From NCBI GenBank assembly GCA_035934555.1, contig DASYXT010000121.1, positions 1 through 64,000 of the forward strand: a stretch of 64,000 bases of DNA, given 5' to 3'. The notes beneath the pieces are model-generated. The model did not search any database, was not told the origin of the DNA, and saw only the letters and a list, made by a program, of their open reading frames with translations. This document shows positions 45,534-54,688 of this stretch, in pieces (position 1 is the stretch's first letter; each line of letters starts with the position of its first letter). The DNA comes from DASYXT01 sp035934555. GTDB taxonomy: Bacteria; Verrucomicrobiota; Verrucomicrobiia; Limisphaerales; UBA8199. The position numbers and the translations under genes were made by a program.

Positions 45534-46994
45534 TCACTGCCCCGCATCCACGGGGTCGATCTTGGCTGCGCTTTCGAAGCGAGTGATGGATTTGAGGAAG
45601 GTCAGATGGACATCCTCGCCGGCGGGGCCGTTGCGTTGTTTGGCGATTAACAGATTGATCGGAATGCCATCGGCATCATTGTCGTTCGCGGGTTGCTCGT
45701 CCTCTTCACCCTGCTTTACCTGCCGGTAAAGCAGCCCAACCAGGTCAGCATCCTGCTCGATCGCGCCGGATTCACGCAGGTCGGACAACCGGGGCGCGCG
45801 CCCTTTTTCGCGCTCGACTTCACGGTTCAACTGGCTCAGCACGATGACCGGCACGTTGAGTTCCTTGGCCAGCGCTTTGATGCCGCTGGAGATGTCGGCA
45901 ATTTCCTGCTGCCGGTTCTCAGCTCGACGCGCGGTGGAGTGCAAGAGTTGCAGGTAATCCACCACAAACAGTTTAATCCCATACTGCTGGTGAAGGCGGC
46001 GCGCTTTAGCCCGAAGCTGGAGGATGGAAAGTCCCGAGGAATCGTCGATGAAGAGCGGCGCGTGGGCGAGTTTGCCCGCCGAACCGGTCAGCTTGGGGAA
46101 GTCCCGCTCGGCGAGGAACCCTTCGCGGACATTGCGCAGGTTGACGCGCGAATGGGAGCAGAGCATGCGCAGCACGAGGCTGTCGGCGGACATTTCCAGG
46201 CTGAAGACGCCGACGGGCAGCGCCTGGGTGATGGCAACGTGTTCGACAATGTTCATCGCCAGGGAGGTTTTGCCGACGGAGGGCCTGGCAGCGATGACGA
46301 TCATTTCCCCGCCGTGGAGCCCGGTGGTCATGCGGTCTAAATCGACAAAACCGGTGCCGATCCCGGTGAGGGTACCCTGGCGTTGATGATAATCCTCGAT
46401 GGTGTTGATGGCGCGCTTAACCAGGTCCTTGATGGTGGTGGTCTGGCCCTGGACGCGGGATTCGCTGATGCGCAGAATGTCGCGCTCGATTTCATCCATC
46501 AACGCGTCCACCTCGCCCTCGTGTTCGTACACCCGGCCGACCACCTCGGTGCAGACCCGGATCATTTTTCGCAGCAGGAATTTCTCCTGCACGATGTCGA
46601 GGTAATACTCGAGGTTGGCGGCGGAGGGGACCATGTCCGGCAGGCTGGCGAGGTACTCGAGGCCGCCGACTTGTTCGAGCAGTTGCTTGTCCTTGAGCCG
46701 CTGATGGAGGGTGATGACGTCGATGCCCTCGCGTTTATCGAACATCTCGACCAGGAGATCAAAAATGGTCTGGTGGCGCAGATCGTAAAAGGTCTCCGAA
46801 CCGCCTTTGAGCTTGGTGATGCACTCGCCGATGCAGTCGTTGGGCGACAGCAGAATGCAGCCCAGCACGCCCTGCTCGGCTTCGGGCGAGTGCGGCGGCA
46901 GGCGGTCAACGGGGTGGGCTGAGCCGTTGGCCGGAGCCCTGCGCCGGGGAGTCTTTTTCAGGTCCGTTTTCTCGGCAATTAATTCGTCAGGCAT
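45534..46994 (-). CDS. dnaB: Replicative DNA helicase
   Basis: DnaB unwinds DNA at the replication fork. The N-terminal domain (SPEAEQGVLGCILLSPND) is followed by the RecA-like helicase with Walker A ARPSVGKTSLAMNI, FSLEMSADSLVLRML, Walker B VVDYLQLLHS and LSDLRESGAIEQDAD. The ATG at 46994 (MPDELIAEKTDL) gives 486 residues; an in-frame start at 47039 is possible but adds unlike sequence. No intein or insertion is seen. Confidence 0.96.
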   Translation of the reverse strand: MPDELIAEKTDLKKTPRRRAPANGSAHPVDRLPPHSPEAEQGVLGCILLSPNDCIGECITKLKGGSETFYDLRHQTIFDLLVEMFDKREGIDVITLHQRLKDKQLLEQVGGLEYLASLPDMVPSAANLEYYLDIVQEKFLLRKMIRVCTEVVGRVYEHEGEVDALMDEIERDILRISESRVQGQTTTIKDLVKRAINTIEDYHQRQGTLTGIGTGFVDLDRMTTGLHGGEMIVIAARPSVGKTSLAMNIVEHVAITQALPVGVFSLEMSADSLVLRMLCSHSRVNLRNVREGFLAERDFPKLTGSAGKLAHAPLFIDDSSGLSILQLRAKARRLHQQYGIKLFVVDYLQLLHSTARRAENRQQEIADISSGIKALAKELNVPVIVLSQLNREVEREKGRAPRLSDLRESGAIEQDADLVGLLYRQVKQGEEDEQPANDNDADGIPINLLIAKQRNGPAGEDVHLTFLKSITRFESAAKIDPVDAGQ

Positions 46995-47158
46995 AAGCAG
47001 CGTGGGTGGGAAAATGAGGCGAACGGAATTTTCCGGCACCGCGACACGGGCGCATTACAGGCGCTTTGCGGCGGGAAGGCAACTGCGAGTTGTCACGGGT
47101 TTTGCACAGCTTGTTCCCAAGTTTTCGGGGAGCGGGAAGGGTGGACCGGTCCCACGCG

Positions 47159-48301
47159 CTAGGCTCTACGCTCCACGAGAGCAGCCGGCGACAGCCCGGC
47201 GGGGTAATCGGACCGTAAGGGCACTTCACGGCCCTTCCAGCTTTTGATACCGACGTGGTTCAATCGGCCGAGGCGGTAACGCCAGGAGATGCCAAAGAAC
47301 GGGTTATTGGTTGGCCAGAAGGAGATCGCGTCCACGCCGGCGGCTTTGGCCAGCTCAATCGCGCGGTTGATCGCGCGCGGGTGGTCATTCCAATTAAAGA
47401 GGAGATACTTCCACTCGAGCAACGGCTGGTTCAGGCCGCGGGCGTTGCGGTATTCGACGAGCGCCTTCATGTTGGCGTAGGCCTTATCGAAACTGCGCGA
47501 CTGCTCGTATTTGTAAAGCATGTTGTTATCGACGCCGGCGATGGAAAAGAAGATATGGCTGGCGCTCAACGCGGCCTCACGCTGCGCATCCGTCGTGAGG
47601 ATGATGCCGTTGGTGGAAATGACAATCCGGCAGCGCGGGTTCTTTTCTCTGAGGATTTTCAATTCCTGCCCAATGTTGCGGGACAGAAACGGTTCGCCCA
47701 AATTCAAATAAAACAACTGCTGCAACTCCAGCTCCCGCACCAGGTCAGCCATGCGTTCGAGTTTCTCCAACTCCATCTGTTTGATGCTGCGCGTGCGCGC
47801 CGCCGATTCGCGGTCGCACCCGATACAATCGAGGTTGCACCGGACGGTATTTTCGAGCAGCAACCCGCGGTAGGGCAGGCGCGGCGCCGGGCCGGACACC
47901 AGGTACGGCGGCGACGCGGCGATGCCCGGGGCAGGGGAGGCGGGGACTTCGAGCCGCACCTTGGACTTGGGGACGCGCCGCAATTCGCTGCACCGGGCGC
48001 AGGTGCGAATCGGGAGCTTGCCCTTTGCCAGGTCTTCCCGGAACTGGCGTGCCACGGGGCCGAAAAAGACCTCGCGAAACGAGCTGCGGTTCAGGTCGCC
48101 CAGGTGGCCGGAGCCGTCGTAATCCTGGCAGGTGCAGGAGACGGTGAGGTCGCAATTGATAGTGACGTTGTAATCGGAGAGACCGGCGAGCGCGGCGCAG
48201 TAGAATCGCTGGCCGCGGAGCCGGGCGGACCATTCGAGGTACCGCTTGCTGGCGTTGCGCAGCCAGTCGCTCACCAGCCAATTGATTCTTCTGCCCTTCA
48301 T
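47159..48301 (-). CDS. Radical SAM protein with N-terminal SPASM-like cysteine region
   Basis: The 380-residue protein carries the radical SAM cluster motif CNLDCIGC (Cys155, Cys159, Cys162) followed by an incomplete barrel (YLNLGEPFLSRN, VISTNGIIL, FFSIAGVD). The N-terminal 110 residues have a SPASM-like cysteine pattern (Cys50, Cys56, Cys58, then CARC at 101-104) and the typical phrase HLGDLNRSSFREVFFG. SPASM domains normally follow the radical SAM core, so the order is reversed. Related proteins modify peptides or glycans; no precursor peptide is recognised nearby, and the substrate is unknown. Confidence 0.85.
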   Translation of the reverse strand: MKGRRINWLVSDWLRNASKRYLEWSARLRGQRFYCAALAGLSDYNVTINCDLTVSCTCQDYDGSGHLGDLNRSSFREVFFGPVARQFREDLAKGKLPIRTCARCSELRRVPKSKVRLEVPASPAPGIAASPPYLVSGPAPRLPYRGLLLENTVRCNLDCIGCDRESAARTRSIKQMELEKLERMADLVRELELQQLFYLNLGEPFLSRNIGQELKILREKNPRCRIVISTNGIILTTDAQREAALSASHIFFSIAGVDNNMLYKYEQSRSFDKAYANMKALVEYRNARGLNQPLLEWKYLLFNWNDHPRAINRAIELAKAAGVDAISFWPTNNPFFGISWRYRLGRLNHVGIKSWKGREVPLRSDYPAGLSPAALVERRA

Positions 48302-48409
48302 AAGGAGGATTGCAGCTTAAGCATGCCACAAATGCGTACGGTAAGGCAAGTTATTCGGAGTATTCGGAGTGAGGGCGGAGTTAAAACGGCGGGCACCTGA
48401 GTCGATACG

Positions 48410-48514
48410 AGCAAAAGCGGCAGGGGGCTGCCGCAGTCCAAAACCTCGCGGAATGATTAATGTGCTGGAAATCGCGGCAGCGTTTTGGACTGCGGCAGCC
48501 CTCTGCAGCTTTGG
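48410..48514. repeat. Family B palindromic repeat
   Basis: GGGCTGCCGCAGTCCAAAAC (48425-48444) is exactly complementary to GTTTTGGACTGCGGCAGCCC (48482-48501); the arms are continued imperfectly by further paired sequence. It lies between the SGNH hydrolase and radical SAM genes. A second family B site is at 63620-63718. Confidence 0.7.
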
Positions 48515-48521
48515 CGTTCGT

Positions 48522-49220
48522 TCAACGGTTTGAATCGCCTGCGAGGTAAGGCGCGATAGCCTTGGCCCAGATGCGATAGGCTTTGGCGTTGGGGTGCAAC
48601 CCGTCGGGCTTGAATAAATCCTGGCGCGGGTTGCCGTCGGGGCCGAGCATTTGGGGAAAGATATCGATGAAGGCCAGGTAAGGCTCTTTGATTTCCGCGA
48701 TCCGGCGGTTGGCCTCGACGATGCTGTCCTTCAAGCGCCAGCGCGATGGGCTGGGTTTTATGGAGATGAACGCGATCCGGGTTTGTGGGAGGTGTTCGTG
48801 GACCGTGCTGACGAAGCGGCGGTAGTCGGCTACGACCTGGTCGGGGGTTTTGCCGGCAGCCAGGTCATTGTCCCCGGCGTACAAGACGATGATGCGCGGT
48901 TGATAGGGGAAAATAATGCGCGGTGCAAACGCAGTCGAGTCGGCGATCTCGGACCCGCCAAAGCCGCGGTTGATGACCCGCTTTCCGGGAAAATCCTGGG
49001 ACAGGCTTTTCCAGAACCGGATGGAGGAGCTGCCGGTGAAGAGAATGGCGTGCTGCGGGGGAGGATTGGTGCGATCTGATGCCTCAAAAGCATGGATTTC
49101 AGGCTCCCAGCGGGCCGAGCCGGATTGGGCCAGCGCGCTTGAGTCAGCGAGCCCGAACAGGAGCACGGCGAGCCCGACGCCTAGAATCATTCGCAACCGA
49201 GTTTCATTGTTTGGAGTCAT
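48522..49220 (-). CDS. Exported SGNH/GDSL hydrolase
   Basis: This secreted esterase-like protein of about 232 residues has a signal peptide ending SSALAQ. SGNH blocks are visible: LFTGSSSIRFW (catalytic Ser), GFGGSEI (Gly), YAGDNDLAAG (Asn) and DGLHPNAKAY (Asp and His). Family members deacylate glycans or lipids; the substrate here is not known. The ATG at 49220 is chosen to give a compact signal peptide, but ATG 49238 is in frame and possible. Confidence 0.9.
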   Translation of the reverse strand: MTPNNETRLRMILGVGLAVLLFGLADSSALAQSGSARWEPEIHAFEASDRTNPPPQHAILFTGSSSIRFWKSLSQDFPGKRVINRGFGGSEIADSTAFAPRIIFPYQPRIIVLYAGDNDLAAGKTPDQVVADYRRFVSTVHEHLPQTRIAFISIKPSPSRWRLKDSIVEANRRIAEIKEPYLAFIDIFPQMLGPDGNPRQDLFKPDGLHPNAKAYRIWAKAIAPYLAGDSNR

Positions 49221-49256
49221 GGCGAACAGATTCCGCATGGGAGGCGCATTGAGCAA

Positions 49257-49589
49257 GAAGGAATGGGCCGAAAATTGACAGGATTGACAAGATGAACAGG
49301 ATTTCTAAGCGTGCAGTCAGGACGGCCCACTCAATCAGACTTCAGGTTTTAATCCTGTTAATTCTGTTAATCCTGTCAAAATGCCTTCTTCGAATTCCGT
49401 CGGGCCGAGCACTGGCAGGATTATTTTTCTTTCCTTGACGGTTTTTTTGGCAACAATATTCCCGTGCCGCTGGTTTCTCGAAATGGTGTGCGGTGCCTGC
49501 CCTATAGCAAGCGCTTGATGACCCGTTGGCATTTGGTTGATTTTTGATGCCCGGATCGCCCTCGCTCAGTTGTAGCCCGAAATCGTCTC
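49257..49589. other. Intergenic region with ACAGGATT palindrome
   Basis: This 333-bp gap between divergent genes contains the inverted repeat at 49274-49380. TTGACG at about 49436 could be a -35 box for the S53 protease gene, but no good -10 follows at the right distance. Confidence 0.45.
49274..49380. repeat. ACAGGATT/AATCCTGT palindromic repeat
   Basis: The left arm ATTGACAGGATTGACAAGAT then GAACAGGATT (49274-49303) and the right arm AATCCTGTTAATTCTGTTAA then TCCTGTCAAA (49351-49380) form a near-perfect inverted repeat with a 47-bp loop. Each arm is itself built of short ACAGGAT-like repeats. Confidence 0.7.
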
Positions 49590-52500
49590 ATGAAAACCTT
49601 CCCCTGTCTCTGTAGCCGAATCCTTGTTGTTACTGGTTGGTTCGCTCTCGTCGCCGCAGCGGCGGCCCTCAGCGCGCCGGCGAGCAAAGTGCTGCGCGGC
49701 CACGTCCCGGCGGCGGCGAAGGGCCGGCCGGCGCTTGGGCCAGTGGCCGCATCTGACCACCTGGCATTGGCCGTGGGCCTGCCTTCGCGTGACCGCGCGG
49801 GTTTGGAAGCGTTCGTTAAGCGACTCTATGAGCCGATGGACCCGCTTTATCATCAATACCTCACCCCGGCTGAGTTCGCTGCGCGATTCGGCGCCACGCC
49901 GCAGCAGTACCAGGCCGTGCGGGATTATTTCGAAAAGCAGGGCCTGAAGGTAACGGCGACCTACTCGAACCGGCTCGTCCTGGATGTCGAGGGCAGTGTC
50001 GCGGATATCAATCGCGCCTTGAACATCACACTGCGGCGCTACGCGCACCCGACGGAGGCGCGGGAGTTTTTCGCGCCGGACACCGAGCCGTCGGTTCCGG
50101 CGACCCTGCCGGTGCTGGACATTTGTGGTTTGGACAATTCGGTGCTGCCACACCCGATGCTGGTTAAGGCGGAGGATTCCCAAGGCATTCGCTCCTATGC
50201 GACAGGTTCCGGGCCAGGCGGAGATTTTATCGGGCACGATTTTCGCGCGGCGTATGCGCCCGGGGTCACGCTGACTGGGCAAGGCCAGGTGATTGGCCTT
50301 TTCCAGTTTGGTCCGTACTTCTCGAACAATATTCCGGTGTACGAACAGTACGCCGGCTTACCGAGTAACATCGTCGTTACCAATGTGTTGCTCGACGGGG
50401 TGAGCGGGGTGCCGGCGCCGGGGGCCGACGATGGGGAGGAAGCGCTGGATATTGAAATGGCGATGAGTATGGCGCCCGGCGCGGTCATCGTCGTTTATGA
50501 AGGCAATAGCGCCTATGACATCCTCAATCGCATGGCCACGGACGGATTCTGCAAGCAGATAAGCTGTTCCTGGGGATTCCTGCCGGCGCCCAGCGGTATG
50601 GATACGATCTTCCTCGAGTTTGGTGCGCAGGGTCAGACAATGTTTGTGGCTTCGGGTGACGGCGGCGCCTATAACTCCTCCCAATCGATTTTTGCGCCTG
50701 CGGATGACCCCTACATCACGTCGGTGGGGGGCACTTCCTTGACGACGAGCGGTGCCGGTGGACCCTGGCTATCCGAAACGACCTGGGGCGGCAGCGGCGG
50801 CGGCCTCAGCGCGACCTACGGGATTCCTCCCTACCAGCAGGGATTGAACTTCACCGCTAGCCATGGCTCAACCAGCCAGCGGAATTTCCCCGACGTATCG
50901 ATGCTGGCGGATGTGGTGATTTTCTGGGTGTACAAAAATGGCCAAACGGGAACGGTGGGCGGGACGAGCGCGGCGGCGCCGTTGTGGGGCGGGTTCATGG
51001 CGCTGGTGAATCAGCAAGCGGTGGCGAACGGGCGCAACACGATTGGCACATTTAATTCCAGCGTGTACTCGCTGGGGAAGGGGCCAACCTACACCTCGGT
51101 TTTCCATGACATTACCACCGGCAACAATTTTAACGCGGGCAGCCCAACCAATTATCCCGCGGTGCCGGGCTACGATTTGTGCACGGGTTGGGGGACGCCC
51201 AACGGCATCAACTTCATTAACGCGCTGGCGGGCCCGAACGATCCCTTGCAGATCTCGCCGGGGATCGGCTTTGCCGCGATCACGCCCTATAGCGTGCCGT
51301 TCTCAGTCACCAACGTAAATTTCGTCCTAACTAACCGCGGCGCGGCCAGCCTGAACTGGACGCTGGCGAACACGTCGGTTTGGCTGAACGCGTCCATCAT
51401 CAGTGGCACATTGCCGGCCAGCAGCCCGGCGGCAAATGTCAATGTGAGCCTGAATACGGGGGTGGCGTCCGCATTGCCAGTCGGCTCTTATTTCGCCACC
51501 GTCTGGATTACCAATTTGACCAGCGGCGTGGCTCAGAGCCGGTTGTTCAGCATCACGGTCTCTGCTGCCAACTGGCCGTTGACCGTCAGCGGCTACAATG
51601 CCGGGGTGATCGTGGCGGCCAACGCGACGCTCGCCAGCCCGGGTGCGACCGGTTTTGACATCGCGAACAGTTATTGCTTTTACCAGGCCGGGTTGAACGC
51701 TAATCCGCAGGTTGGCGGCAGTGGAGGGTTGCAGGGATTGCCGGCCAATGGTCAGTTCACCAGCCGCGCGGACGGGCAAACGGTGTTCCGGCTTGGGCCG
51801 CCCGGCGGCATGAACGCGTTGATGATGGGCCAGACTTACGCCAGCTCCGGCACGTTGACCCTGGCCAATTCGCAATCCTACAACTCGCTGGCCGTGCTTG
51901 CCAGTTCGGCTAACGGCGGGGGTTTGGGCACGTTGGTGGTACACTTTGCCGACGGCAGCAGCAGCCCGGCCTTCAGCTACAACGACCAGGACTGGTACTA
52001 CACGACGGCCAACGTCGCCTTGCAAGGATTCGGCCGGTTGCATCTGGGGCAACCCACCCTCTACACCGAGGACGCCGGCAGCTCGAATCCGAACTTGTAC
52101 CAGACAGTAATTTATTTAGCCGCGCTGGGTCTCAATCAACCCGTGGTATCGGTGAGGTTCAATAACCCGGCGGTGGGCGGCAACCAGGATTCGGGAATCT
52201 TCGCCTTGAGCGGCGCGGTGATGCCGCCGCAGGCCAGCATTAGCGGACAACCGCAATCCGTGACGAATACCGTTCCGACGCAAGGCGCCAGCTTCACCGT
52301 GTATGCGATGGGCACTGCGCCGCTGTCCTATCAGTGGTACTATTCGAGCAGCGGCAGCCCTGGGTCTTTTACCGCGCTCACGGGGCAGACCAGCGCCACA
52401 CTGTCGTTGCCGCCGGTGCTGCAGCCTGGCAACGCCGGCTCTTTTTATGCCGTCGTCAGCAATTCGTTAAACGCAGTGACCAGCGCGGTGGCGACGCTGA

Positions 52501-53954
52501 CGATTTACCGCGCCCCCGTCATTACCCAGCAGCCCACCCCCGCCAGCCTTTTCCTGTTGAGCGGTCAGGCGCTGAACCTCTCGGTTGCAGCCAACGCGGC
52601 GCTGCCGCTCTCCTATTACTGGAGTGATAACGGTCAGCCGGTCGGCGTTAATAGTGCCACGCTAACTGTCAATAATCTGCAAGTGGCGAATTCGGGTAAT
52701 TATTCGGTGATCGTCAGCAACGCGTATGGGACGGCGACGAGCAGTGTCGTCGCGCTGAGCGTGGCGGCCCCGCCCAATTACCCCTATAGCCAGGTAGTGC
52801 TGGCGGACCACCCAATAGGCTACTGGCGGCTGGATGAGGCAAGTGGAACTGTCGCGCATGACTACCTAGCCGGTCGAAACGGGATCTACAATCGCACCGT
52901 GTTGGGGCAACCCGGCTACGGCTATGTCTCAACGCACACGGTCGCCAAGTTCGGCATTCTCGCGTCGGCAAACAGTTGCGCCACTAATATTCCGATCGAT
53001 TTTGCGACCACTGGAAATGCGGGGTTTTCGGTCGAGGCCTGGGTCAATGGCGGGGCGCAATCGACCGATGCGGGGCTGGTGACCAAAGGCAGCGGCGGCG
53101 GCGGCGAGCAATTTAATCTCGATTGCGGCGCGGCCAACCACGCCTTCCGCTTTTTCGTGCGGGATGCGGGCGGAGGGGCGCACCTGGCCAATGGCACCGT
53201 GGCACCGAACAGCCGATGGCATCACCTGGTTGGCGTGTGCAACGAATCCGGCGGCTTGGTGGTGCTCTATGTGGATGGCGTCTCCAATGCCAGCGGCACC
53301 ATCACGGCGGGTTCCGGCTTGCTGAGTGCATCGACGCCTATGTCGATTGGCGCACGCCAATCCGGCACTGCCCAATATGACGATCAATTCGTGGGCTCGA
53401 TGGAGGAGGTCGCTATCTACAACGTCGCACTCAGTGCGGCTCAAGTGCGCGCGCACTTTGGCTCGGCGACCAATCGCCCACCGGTGTTCCTGGCCAATCC
53501 TTTTACCGAACTGCCGGCCATGGCCGGCCGGGCTTACTCCGCCAATCTGGCGACCAATTTCACGGATTCTGACGGCGATACGCTGAGTTTCAGCAAATTG
53601 AGCGGCCCGGGTTGGCTGCTGATCGCCGGCAATGGCGCGCTGGCCGGGACACCGTTATCGCCGGATGTGGGAACAAACAGCTTCAGTGTTCGAGCGCTGG
53701 ACGCTGGCGGGTTGGCCACGACGGCAAATATGATTATCTCGGTGACTCCCGCGCCGCCCATTCTGGCGGGCGTCAGCCTGCAGACCAATAACCTTGTTTT
53801 GACGTGGACCGGCGGTATCCCGCCGTATCAGGTTCAGATGACGACGAACCTTGTGCCGGCCATCTGGCAATCCCTTGGCAGTGGGATTAATGGGAACACT
53901 TTTTTCCTGGCACCGAGCAATACAAGCGGGTTCCTCCGTGTGGGAGGGCAGTGA
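49590..53954 (+). CDS. Secreted S53 (sedolisin/kumamolisin) peptidase with Ig, LamG and other C-terminal modules
   Basis: The 1454-residue protein has a signal peptide and a pro-kumamolisin activation domain (HQYLTPAEFAARFG). The sedolisin catalytic domain has Glu283 and Asp287 (EEALD), Asp357 (ASGDGGAY) and Ser460 (GGTSAAAP). C-terminal modules follow: the same uncharacterised beta-rich module as in the 31618-34809 protein (SGYNAGVIVAAN to IFALSGA), two Ig-like domains, one LamG domain (GYWRLDEASGTVAHD), a cadherin-like domain and the shared tail. Sedolisins act at acidic pH after autoprocessing. The extra modules suggest binding to polysaccharide or surface. Confidence 0.9.
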   Translation: MKTFPCLCSRILVVTGWFALVAAAAALSAPASKVLRGHVPAAAKGRPALGPVAASDHLALAVGLPSRDRAGLEAFVKRLYEPMDPLYHQYLTPAEFAARFGATPQQYQAVRDYFEKQGLKVTATYSNRLVLDVEGSVADINRALNITLRRYAHPTEAREFFAPDTEPSVPATLPVLDICGLDNSVLPHPMLVKAEDSQGIRSYATGSGPGGDFIGHDFRAAYAPGVTLTGQGQVIGLFQFGPYFSNNIPVYEQYAGLPSNIVVTNVLLDGVSGVPAPGADDGEEALDIEMAMSMAPGAVIVVYEGNSAYDILNRMATDGFCKQISCSWGFLPAPSGMDTIFLEFGAQGQTMFVASGDGGAYNSSQSIFAPADDPYITSVGGTSLTTSGAGGPWLSETTWGGSGGGLSATYGIPPYQQGLNFTASHGSTSQRNFPDVSMLADVVIFWVYKNGQTGTVGGTSAAAPLWGGFMALVNQQAVANGRNTIGTFNSSVYSLGKGPTYTSVFHDITTGNNFNAGSPTNYPAVPGYDLCTGWGTPNGINFINALAGPNDPLQISPGIGFAAITPYSVPFSVTNVNFVLTNRGAASLNWTLANTSVWLNASIISGTLPASSPAANVNVSLNTGVASALPVGSYFATVWITNLTSGVAQSRLFSITVSAANWPLTVSGYNAGVIVAANATLASPGATGFDIANSYCFYQAGLNANPQVGGSGGLQGLPANGQFTSRADGQTVFRLGPPGGMNALMMGQTYASSGTLTLANSQSYNSLAVLASSANGGGLGTLVVHFADGSSSPAFSYNDQDWYYTTANVALQGFGRLHLGQPTLYTEDAGSSNPNLYQTVIYLAALGLNQPVVSVRFNNPAVGGNQDSGIFALSGAVMPPQASISGQPQSVTNTVPTQGASFTVYAMGTAPLSYQWYYSSSGSPGSFTALTGQTSATLSLPPVLQPGNAGSFYAVVSNSLNAVTSAVATLTIYRAPVITQQPTPASLFLLSGQALNLSVAANAALPLSYYWSDNGQPVGVNSATLTVNNLQVANSGNYSVIVSNAYGTATSSVVALSVAAPPNYPYSQVVLADHPIGYWRLDEASGTVAHDYLAGRNGIYNRTVLGQPGYGYVSTHTVAKFGILASANSCATNIPIDFATTGNAGFSVEAWVNGGAQSTDAGLVTKGSGGGGEQFNLDCGAANHAFRFFVRDAGGGAHLANGTVAPNSRWHHLVGVCNESGGLVVLYVDGVSNASGTITAGSGLLSASTPMSIGARQSGTAQYDDQFVGSMEEVAIYNVALSAAQVRAHFGSATNRPPVFLANPFTELPAMAGRAYSANLATNFTDSDGDTLSFSKLSGPGWLLIAGNGALAGTPLSPDVGTNSFSVRALDAGGLATTANMIISVTPAPPILAGVSLQTNNLVLTWTGGIPPYQVQMTTNLVPAIWQSLGSGINGNTFFLAPSNTSGFLRVGGQ

Positions 53955-53973
53955 GGAGTCTCAATCTTGCAGT

Positions 53974-54624
53974 TTACCTATTCAAGAATTTTACCACCGC
54001 TTCCGTACGCGAATGGACGTGCAGCTTCTCGTAAATGTTGCGGATGTAGCTATGCAAGGTCCCGGAGCTAATACCGAGATTGTCCACAATTTCTTTATAC
54101 CGGTAGCCTTTGGCTAGTTGATTCAGAACGTCGGTTTCACGCGGAGTGAGCTTTTGCAGCTCGGAAGCCGGCTGGGGCAACTGTTGGAAGTGCTGCACGA
54201 CGCGCCGGGCGATCTGCGGTGTCATGGGTGAGCCGCCTTCGTGAGCTTCCTTGATGGCCGTCATCAATTTGGCCGGCGCTGTGCGCTTGAGCAAATACCC
54301 GCTGGCCCCGGCCATCAAGGATTTGAACAAGCGGTTGTTGTCCTCATAAACTGTCAGCATTATGAACTGCGCGGCGGGCAGCTTCGCCTTCAACTGGCGC
54401 ACACATTCGACTCCATCCATTCCCGGCAGGTTGATGTCCATCAGCACGACATCCGGCCGGCGCATCGGCAACTCGGCCAGCGCGGTTTCTGCACTGCCGT
54501 AGCCGCCGAGCAGGGTGAAATCCGCATTCTCCCGAATACGGTGCGTCAAATTGGCGCGGATTTCCTCGTCGTCCTCAACAATGGCTACCTGGATGGGCCG
54601 CGACTGCACTGTGCTGCTTATCAC
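53974..54624 (-). CDS. NarL/FixJ-type response regulator (orphan)
   Basis: The 216-residue regulator has a receiver domain (VAIVEDDEEIRANL, phospho-acceptor in VLMDINLPGMDG, FIMLTVYED, YLLKRT) and a LuxR-type HTH (LTPRETDVLNQLAKGYRY, GISSGTLHSYIRN). It is a clear paralogue of the regulator at 20532-21158. No sensor kinase gene is nearby. It ends 20 bp from the convergent S53 peptidase gene and lies downstream of the PEP-CTERM gene. Confidence 0.93.
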   Translation of the reverse strand: MISSTVQSRPIQVAIVEDDEEIRANLTHRIRENADFTLLGGYGSAETALAELPMRRPDVVLMDINLPGMDGVECVRQLKAKLPAAQFIMLTVYEDNNRLFKSLMAGASGYLLKRTAPAKLMTAIKEAHEGGSPMTPQIARRVVQHFQQLPQPASELQKLTPRETDVLNQLAKGYRYKEIVDNLGISSGTLHSYIRNIYEKLHVHSRTEAVVKFLNR

Positions 54625-54688
54625 CGGATTATTGTAGGGCTGCCAGGCGACTCCGCCAGCCGTATAAACATACGAGGTCTAAAAGATG

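Noticed and set aside
44512..45537. 341-codon open frame antisense to a pseudopilin gene
   Set aside because: The same antisense frame appears opposite the paralogue at 38332-39267 and reflects codon bias of the conserved sense gene.
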